Positions 35,256-40,627 of a DNA stretch of 40,627 nucleotides are shown piece by piece. Location of the stretch: positions 1 to 40,627 of the forward strand of contig LSSL01000358.1 in assembly GCA_001953115.1 (NCBI GenBank). The letters run 5' to 3'. How positions within the stretch are numbered: position 1 is the stretch's first letter; the number at the start of each line of letters is the position of its first letter. The stretch is from Smittium mucronatum (taxonomy: Eukaryota; Kickxellomycota; Harpellomycetes; Harpellales; Legeriomycetaceae). Under the pieces are notes generated by a model. The model was not told the origin of the DNA. It saw only the letters and a program-made list of their open reading frames with translations, and did no database searches. The translations under genes and the position numbers were made by a program.

Positions 35256-37350
35256 CAACATAATTTCGGGGAAGGGGCAGCTGAAGAGGGTCTCAGTAGG
35301 GACCCAATCAGGCCCCCCAGTAGGGGGGCGCCTCGCGATATTCCGGTCAACGTGGAATAAAATCATATTCAGTCAGTGGGTCCGAAACATCGTAGAGAAG
35401 AGGTTTCGTATCCTTTTCAGGGTTCTGAAACCTTCCCCTCGGATTCGGAGGATAATCACGCAAGTCTTTTTGTAGTGCAAAGCCGCTTGAACTGCCTTTG
35501 GACGCCCAAGCTTTGCCTACCACTACAAAAAGGCTTATCAGGTTCAAAGACAAAGACGGAACTGCCCCGAAAACCACTTGTGGCGGGGCCGCCAAAATTA
35601 ATCATGCATCCACGCTGACACATGAGGAAAATGGACCAGGCAGCACATGCAGTCTTGACAGAGGAAGTCGCGTCCCTCCTGGCGAAGAAGGCCATTGAAG
35701 AAGTAAAGACCAGAGAAATCGACTTCTACAGCAACCTCTTCGTTATAACAAAGAAGACAGATGAATTCAGATCGGTCCTGGACCTGCGGAAATTGAACCT
35801 GCACGTCGAGCAGAGGAATTTCAAAATTTAATCATTGAGCTCAATCTATCGCCTGATACGCAGGAAATATCACATAAAGTTACTGGATCTAGAGGATTCA
35901 TTCATGCACATATTGATCCACGAGTCGTGCAAGAAGTTTTTGCGCTTCTATTGCAATGGCCAAGCATACCAGTTCAGAATGCTCCCTTTTGGCCTTTCCC
36001 TCAGTCCACACACGTTTACATAGATTCTTCGACCGATATTAACATGGGCAAGGAATAAAGGGATCCGAATTTCCGCCTACCTGGACGACCTCCTGATAAT
36101 AGAAGAGTCGAAGGAGGAATGCATGGGGAATACGGAAATAGTGTATTCCAAGCATACATAGCTAGGATACAGATCCAGATTGGATAATTCGTCCACAACA
36201 CCATCTCAATCTATGACCCACATTGGAATGATAATCAATTCACGGGACATGTCCTTCAAAGTCCCATCTACCAAGGTTCGGGATCTCCACCGAGAGACCG
36301 CGAAATTATTGAGCACCGGGAAAACGACATTGAGATGTCTATCTAGCTTCATAGGAAAAGCTCAGGCGATGTCAATTGTCCTTCTTTCGTAATTTCTAAT
36401 GCTCAGGAGATTATTAGAACAGAAGAAAAAATCGCTGTCGAAAGCGAAGTCTTGACGTCGATAGATATACTTACCGAAGCAGCGATCCATAAACTGCTCT
36501 TTTGAAAGCACCAACTGACTTCATTGAATGGCCGGTAATTTCTGCCCGAGATTCCAGAGATGGAAGTCTTTAACGATGCCAGCGACACAGCCTGGGGATA
36601 ATTGTGGGCTCACATACCTATTCAGGTTTGTGGACACCTACCCAGGCATTGATACATATCAACGCCAAGGAGCTATTGACAGTATTATATGCACTTCGGT
36701 TCCGGAATGTTGTTGGTCTGTCGGTATTAATATATTCCGACAATATCACCACGCTGGCATATGTGAGGAAGTTTGGAGGTACCACCTCCCCCAAATTGCT
36801 AGAGATTTCAGAGGAAATTTGGCAGCATTGCCTGAGGACGAATACTCGACCTCAGGTAACTTACGTACCGTCAGTGATCAACCCGGACGATGTTCCGAGC
36901 CGGTTAGCAGTGAAGACCGAATGGTCTCTACCCGTCTAAGCGTATGCAACGATAAACCCGTTGTATGGATCTCTCCACATGTATCTATTCGAGAATCGGA
37001 CGAACAAGAAAGTGTAGTCGTACTACAACTGGTATTCGGACCCCAAGGCTGTAGGAAAAAACTCTCTAGCGTACAATTGGGCAATATGGAACAGTCCTTA
37101 CATCTGCACTCCATGGAATCTAATCCCACAAAAGAACCAGAAGGTGGGCCGGGAACGTCTAAAAATTACGCTCGTACATCCGCTATGGAAGACAGCGATT
37201 TTTTTCCCAGACCTAATGAAACTATCGTTCAATCAACCATTGTTACTACAAGCGACAATGGTAATACCAGACCCAAGAAACGGAAAATCACCGATGTCGA
37301 AGAACAAACATTGGTTCCTGATAGCATGAATAATCAGAGGAAAATCCTAA
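35256..37350 (+). pseudogene. DIRS reverse transcriptase / RNase H, frameshifted
   Basis: Order of blocks: PPVGGRLAIFRSTWNKIIFS (from 35313), a frame change, EEVASLLAKKAIEEV, FYSNLFVITKKTDEFRSVLD with LRKLNLHV, LDLEDSFMHILIHESCKKFL, LPFGLSLSPHTFT, and SAYLDDLLII. The catalytic YLDD at 36078-36089 is intact. RNase H follows with VFNDASDTAWG (about 36570), INAKELLTVLYALR and IYSDNITTLAYVRK, so its D-E-D residues are kept. A C-terminal module (NPLYGSLHMYL to DPRNGKSPMSKNKHWF) common to DIRS pol proteins ends at a TGA at 37327, probably a former Trp codon, with TAA at 37345-37347 as the older end. Stops occur near 35829, 36021, 36159, 36390 and 36900-37020. Single-base frame changes occur near 35410, 35600, 36450 and 36597. 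Confidence 0.8.
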
Positions 37351-38300
37351 AAGCACAAGTTTCGGCCGATACAGCCATTGATCTTATCGTTTCCAACCAA
37401 CGAGAGACCAAACGGCGATCAAGATATCATTCAATTAAACAACAATTTCTGAACTGGAATATAAGAAATAACCCTTCAGAACCCGTAAAGGCAAGCCACG
37501 TAGTTAACTTTTTAGCATATATATTCACTACCAAGAAGCTGCTTGTGAATAAAATTAAGGCTTATAAATCAGCAATAATAAGTCTCGTAACAGAGCCGAG
37601 ATCCATTGAGAATTCCCATTGTCTTGCAAAAAATTTAAGTGCAATAGACGAAACAGAAATTAAATCTTTCGTCAGACCTACGATAGATATATCCCTAATA
37701 ATATCAAGATTACGAGAATGGGGTGACACTTGTGACATTGAAATTAAGAATTTAACAATCAAGACATGCTGGCTTCTTGCAATATGCGGATTTTTACGAG
37801 CAAGTGATATACATCGGATTGACGATGCGAGGACCACAGTGATAAATGGGACCTTGAAATTGGTTATTTTAGCGCCAAAAGAAAAACAGAATGGAAAAAT
37901 TATAGAGCGCCCATGTGAAATAGGCAGCCATCCGAATCCGATATTTTTCCATGTAATAGCTTATAAATTATAAAAAGAAAAAGTTGCAGCAGACTTATTT
38001 CCGACACCGCACGCTAATAATAGCAATATTATAGTTAACAGGTTGTTTAGATACGTTAAGGGTCACAACAAGCAACTATCTGTGGATATTATAAAGTGCC
38101 ACGTACATGCATTGTCTAAATTGATATCGAGGCCTCCAAACACTATGATTCTTAAAGCGAGAGCAATCGGAGCTAAATTAGCAACCAATTCTGTTTTTCC
38201 AGCCGATAATATCGTATCACACGCATTTTGGTCTAATTATACCATGTTTGACACGTATTATCAACTAAATCATAGTACAGACTCTAATATCACGGAATAA
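37326..38300 (+). pseudogene. DIRS tyrosine recombinase, one in-frame stop
   Basis: The recombinase inserts the circular DNA form of the element. The frame from ATG 37326 to TAA 38298-38300 has 325 codons and one internal stop, TAA at 37971-37973 (after VIAYKL). No frameshift is needed across it. The N-terminal core-binding part is RYHSIKQQFLNWNIRNNP. Catalytic box I is CGFLRASDIHRI, with Arg at codon 158. Box II is MILKARAIGAKLA, with Arg at codon 279. His at codon 299 (SHAFWSNY) and Tyr at codon 311 or 312 (MFDTYYQL) complete the set. The ATG overlaps the TGA ending the RT frame (ATGA). The same frame is open far upstream, where it shadows RT, so the true start could lie earlier. The internal complementary region begins 19 bp after the stop. 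Confidence 0.8.
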
Positions 38301-38318
38301 GTACTACCTCTGGATTAA

Positions 38319-38390
38319 CTTAATATTACCACCCCCTGAAGTATAATGTAAGATTAATCAATATTATACGAAGGGGTGGTCATATTAAGT
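38319..38390. repeat. DIRS internal complementary region (circle-junction template)
   Basis: The first half ACTTAATATTACCACCCCCT plus GAAGTATA is complementary to the left end of the element (34255-34282). The second half GATTAATCAATATTATACG with AAGGGGTGGTCATATTAAGT is complementary to the right end (38555-38599). In the DIRS replication model this region bridges the two ends of the RNA/cDNA so that a circle can form. Because it still matches both ends, it also shows where the ends are, including a few bases outside the terminal repeats. Confidence 0.8.
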
Positions 38391-38447
38391 CCCACCCGAC
38401 CTTTCCCATATACCTTTGCAAAAGATGATAAGGATCTCATAATACAT

Positions 38448-38576
38448 TACTTTCAGTATTATAGCATAAAAAAATTTTCATACACATTTCATTTACGTAT
38501 TAGATTTTTATTGGCTTTTTGAAGTTCGATTATGTTATCCAATAAAAGATGGTAACACATAATATGACCACCCCCT
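38448..38576 (-). repeat. Right inverted terminal repeat of DIRS
   Basis: Reverse complement of 34263-34391 at equal length (129 bp). It begins TACTTTCAGTATTATAGC and ends with the ACCACCCCCT block. Confidence 0.85.
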
Positions 38577-38588
38577 TTGTATAATATT

Positions 38589-38621
38589 GATTAATCTTCG
38601 CCCTAAAGGGCTCGATTAATC
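38589..38621. repeat. Hairpin with duplicated GATTAATC at the right DIRS end
   Basis: GATTAATC, TTC, GCCCT, AA, AGGGC, TC, GATTAATC form a symmetrical hairpin. The internal complementary region predicts a single GATTAATCTTACATT at this end. Here a 25-bp segment with a second GATTAATCTT is present in addition, so the extra copy was gained after, or during, insertion. Confidence 0.6.
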
Positions 38622-38653
38622 TTACATTTTCCAAGAGTGAATATTTTCCACTT

Positions 38654-38785
38654 CTGAAATGTTGGTTACATATTTAACGAATACTTTTATTGAATTTTTT
38701 ATCAATGTGAAATCACATTATGAAACCATATCACAGAAATCAATAAATATGTTGCAAATTTAATATATATATTTTTGATTCTTAC
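38654..38785 (-). other. Possible intron in the minus-strand relic
   Basis: The coding-like frame of the relic ends in a canonical donor, AAG|GTAAGA, with the G of GT at 38785. An acceptor AACATTTCAG ends at 38654, 132 bases downstream on the minus strand. After it, KWKIFTLGKC can be read before the DIRS element begins. Size and signals suit a fungal-type spliceosomal intron. No transcript evidence is available. Confidence 0.3.
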
Positions 38786-39780
38786 CTTTTCCATATATTT
38801 CGGAATAAGATTCCATAGAGAACAATAGTAAAAGTTCTTCCGTTATCCCCATTTTATTCCCACTGCACCCTGATCAAGATATAAAAAGTCTCGATACCGG
38901 CTGTGATTATTAAGCAACTTCTTGTTAAGTGAATATAAAATATATCTAAGTCATTAGAGCCAAACCCATGGTTTAGGCTCTTGAATGTTTTCTCTAATAT
39001 TCCCCATTTTATTGTAGCAATTGATCGCCTCATATTTTTTTATGGGTTCATTGATTGTGTTAGAAATCTATATGTGATTGGTTATTGAATTCGAGTAAAC
39101 GATTCAAAATTTATTCTATAATCTCCTGTAACATTTATGAGGTTTTTACCCCAATTTTTTTTATATGATAGCGTACCCATGTTTTCTGAGCAAAAAGCAC
39201 AATTATTTTTGAACTTATTGAAAAATTAGGGCATATAGTACCACCGAAACTCTTTGGGATTTATATAAATTGTTTATGGTGTGAATTAAATAGATATCAA
39301 ACTTTTTTTTTCCTGATACTATTTTCCAGAATGTAATTCTTGCACCTATAAATATTTCTTTTTCGATTATCTCTGGAAAAAATATAAGTCTGTTCCATTT
39401 TTTTTCTTGTATTTCATAAAGTTTATGTTCTGATTTGCCTAATTTAAAAGCTCCACACTCAACTAAAATGAGTTTTCCTTCGACAGAACCTCATTTCAAC
39501 TCAATTAGTCTTCCTATAGTCAATATTTCGGTTAATAAAGCACTGAAATTATCTGAAATTTTTTAATGAAACTGTTTATTTCTTCAGAGTCGTATTTACG
39601 CAGGCATTTATATTAGTTTTCAGTCTCTTGCGTTAGTGATCTTTTTTTTGGGAGCCGCTAGACTCATATCTCTTTATTTTATTACCATTCCTAGATTCTC
39701 TATGGACCATCTAGGTATTGCGCAATATTTTTTCAAAATTATCTTGCGAATAATCTCCGTCAATTGATAAAATAATATAC
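38785..39780 (-). pseudogene. Decayed minus-strand gene of unknown family
   Basis: Three adjoining minus-strand frames read as protein. (1) About 39560-39680: RSLTQETEN, YKCLRKYDSEEINSFIKKF. (2) 39215-39560: FSALLTEILTIGRLIELK, a TGA, then 91 open codons with GKLILVECGAFKLGKSEHKL, EKKWNRLIFFPEIIEKEIFI, RITFWKIVSGKKKFDIYLIH. (3) 38782-39222: NCAFCSENMGTLSYKKNW, NLINVTGDYRINFESF, IATIKWGILEKTFKSLNHGF, IITAGIETFYILIRVQWE, with four stops in about 145 codons, where random DNA of this composition would give about a dozen. Total about 300 residues. Frame 3 ends at a consensus splice donor. It contains a C-x2-C pair (CAFC). I do not recognise it; the overall pattern faintly recalls multicopy uncharacterised ORFs of early-diverging fungi, which is only an impression. 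Confidence 0.45.
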
Positions 39781-39900
39781 TGTTATTTGAATTATTTTTT
39801 TTTTGTATCACGGAATTTTATTGTAAGATAACGTCATTAAAAACTGTTCTAAAAAATATGAAAAAAAGAAAAAGTTGAGTAGAAAAGACTATTATCCTAG

Positions 39901-40310
39901 CTACAAATAGCTCTTCTGCCGGACTACCGGATGCGTATCTACGGTAAAAGGGCGCAATCTACAACCTAAAGACCCCCCCCTGGTTTTTCTTCAACTAAGT
40001 TTATCACTGAGGTTACAAGCAGTCAATGATTAAGCTCTTTGTCAACGAACAATAGTTCATTGAATCTACTCAGCTCCCAGTCAGAGCCTACTTCTAACAG
40101 AATTAATAAAATTAGGCACTACCAAACGTGGGTTTGATCGACATGGTTTTTCTAAAAATAGCTGTTAGACGCTGAGATCCATCTGACTGTCTAACGCTGG
40201 ACTTGTGCACTAGACTATGTCTCAGCTGTGCTAAACGATCGTTTTCTCCTGTTTCTAGATGGTCCTCCTCTGAAATCTCTGTCCTCCGAATCGCTGTGTG
40301 CTGTCTCCAT
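39901..40310 (-). pseudogene. Coding relic at right edge, unknown
   Basis: In a normal-composition island the minus strand has an ATG at 40308-40310 followed by 31 codons (METAHSDSEDRDFRGGPSRN then RRKRSFSTAET) ending in TAG. More broken readings follow: TVRWISASNSYF, then LEVGSDWELSRFNELLFVDK with ELNH, a TGA, and LLVTSVINLVEEKP. After a frame break at a run of eight C (39973-39980), the reading resumes as SLGCRLRPFTVDTHPVVRQK. The start is acidic/basic and disordered, as in the N-terminus of many Gag or ORF1 proteins. The RRKR string also appears in the relic at the left edge, too short to be meaningful. No family is recognised. Confidence 0.35.
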
Positions 40311-40354
40311 TATTCCCAACCAAGAATTTTACAACGCTGTTTGAAATTTTGGTC

Positions 40355-40378
40355 TAGTGTACTTCGAAAAGTACACTA
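40355..40378. repeat. Perfect 10-bp hairpin with CGAA loop
   Basis: TAGTGTACTT, CGAA, AAGTACACTA. It lies upstream of the minus-strand relic's ATG and downstream on the + strand of the same island. Nine bases after it on the + strand is CTAA. A hairpin followed by CTRR marks Helitron 3' ends, but A+T-rich DNA makes such a match cheap. Confidence 0.55.
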
Positions 40379-40439
40379 TTAAGCCTCTAAACCACGGCAA
40401 GGTATTTCACTCTTAGGGGACTGGTATTTGACGTGTAAA

Positions 40440-40627
40440 TATTATTTTTCATTAATTAAATATTTAAAATGTACTAATTTATTTTGAAATCGCTTAGATT
40501 TATTGGAAAAATGCTATATTAAGCAAAAACATACTAATTTTCCTAAACCAATAAAATATTGATGTTAAAAATGGCGTAATTTTGCCAAGAAACTTTCTAA
40601 AAATATACTAATTTTTGAACGAATAAT
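40440..40627. other. A+T-rich sequence, no feature seen
   Basis: Composition returns to desert type after 40440. No gene or repeat is supported up to the window end. Confidence 0.7.

Larger units (their letters stand above)
34255..38628 (+). mobile_element. DIRS-type tyrosine-recombinase retrotransposon
   Basis: About 4.37 kb with ordinary base composition. It carries inverted terminal repeats (34263-34391 and 38448-38576), an internal complementary region (38319-38390) that matches both outer ends, and Gag, RT/RNase H and YR genes in the order of DIRS elements. DIRS elements replicate through a circular intermediate and integrate with a tyrosine recombinase, leaving no target duplication; none is seen here. 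Gag and RT carry stops and frameshifts and YR one stop, so this copy is not autonomous, yet proteins read clearly over long stretches, so it is far younger than the chromovirus. The insertion lies within a minus-strand coding relic. Confidence 0.88.

Noticed and set aside
34831..36530. A nuclear code reading TAA and TAG as Gln
   Set aside because: It would explain the three Gag stops, but other in-frame stops in the same element replace Trp (TGA near 36503) or fall where other residues are expected, and frameshifts are also present. Mutation is simpler.
36528..37325. The first 266 codons of the 481-codon open frame 36528-37973
   Set aside because: Here the frame is a shadow of the RT/RNase H coding sequence, which lies in the other frames (VFNDASDTAWG, INAKELLTVLYALR, DPRNGKSPM). 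Only the part from about 37326 onwards reads as tyrosine recombinase.
1..40627. Mitochondrial origin, suggested by the high A+T content
   Set aside because: No rRNA, tRNA or respiratory-chain gene is present, and the elements found (DIRS, chromovirus) are nuclear.
1..40627. CRISPR arrays or bacterial-type operons
   Set aside because: No regularly spaced repeats and no ribosome-binding sites or compact gene order were seen.

Overview
The window looks like nuclear DNA of a eukaryote with an extremely A+T-rich, gene-poor genome compartment. An early-diverging fungus is my first guess, but this is inference. The evidence is a DIRS-type tyrosine-recombinase retrotransposon, a chromodomain-carrying Ty3/gypsy element (chromovirus), a long-inverted-repeat DNA element, intron-like splice signals, and no bacterial operons, ribosome-binding sites, rRNA or tRNA genes. 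No intact host gene was found. All long open frames belong to mobile elements or are shadows of them. By eye, most of the window is roughly 80-85% A+T, with abrupt islands of ordinary composition.

Layout. 1-500: an island of normal composition with a decayed coding relic on the + strand. 500-9500: A+T-rich desert. 9501-11656: a 2.16-kb element with 513-bp terminal inverted repeats that appear identical in every block I compared, around a 1.13-kb centre. This is the best-preserved and probably youngest feature here. 11657-19765: desert with one weak coding ghost and a 32-bp palindrome. About 19765-26185: a heavily mutated chromovirus (LTR, gag, protease, RT, RNase H, integrase, chromodomain, LTR) whose RT is split by an unidentified 831-bp insertion. 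26185-33200: desert with a weak relic near 28.3-28.9 kb. 33200-39780: a decayed minus-strand gene that seems to be interrupted by the DIRS element at 34255-38628. 39890-40440: another normal-composition relic on the minus strand with a strong hairpin.

How the parts relate. The DIRS element keeps its full architecture: 129-bp inverted terminal repeats, an internal complementary region that matches both outer ends, then Gag, RT/RNase H and tyrosine recombinase (YR) in order. Gag has three in-frame stops and RT/RNase H several stops and frameshifts, but YR is one stop codon away from open and keeps its recognisable catalytic residues. The chromovirus is much older and has lost catalytic residues in RT and integrase. 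The perfect inverted-repeat element lacks a recognisable transposase and would have to be moved in trans.

Limits: all domain calls come from reading motifs by eye. No database search was possible, and boundaries marked approximate may be off by tens of bases.
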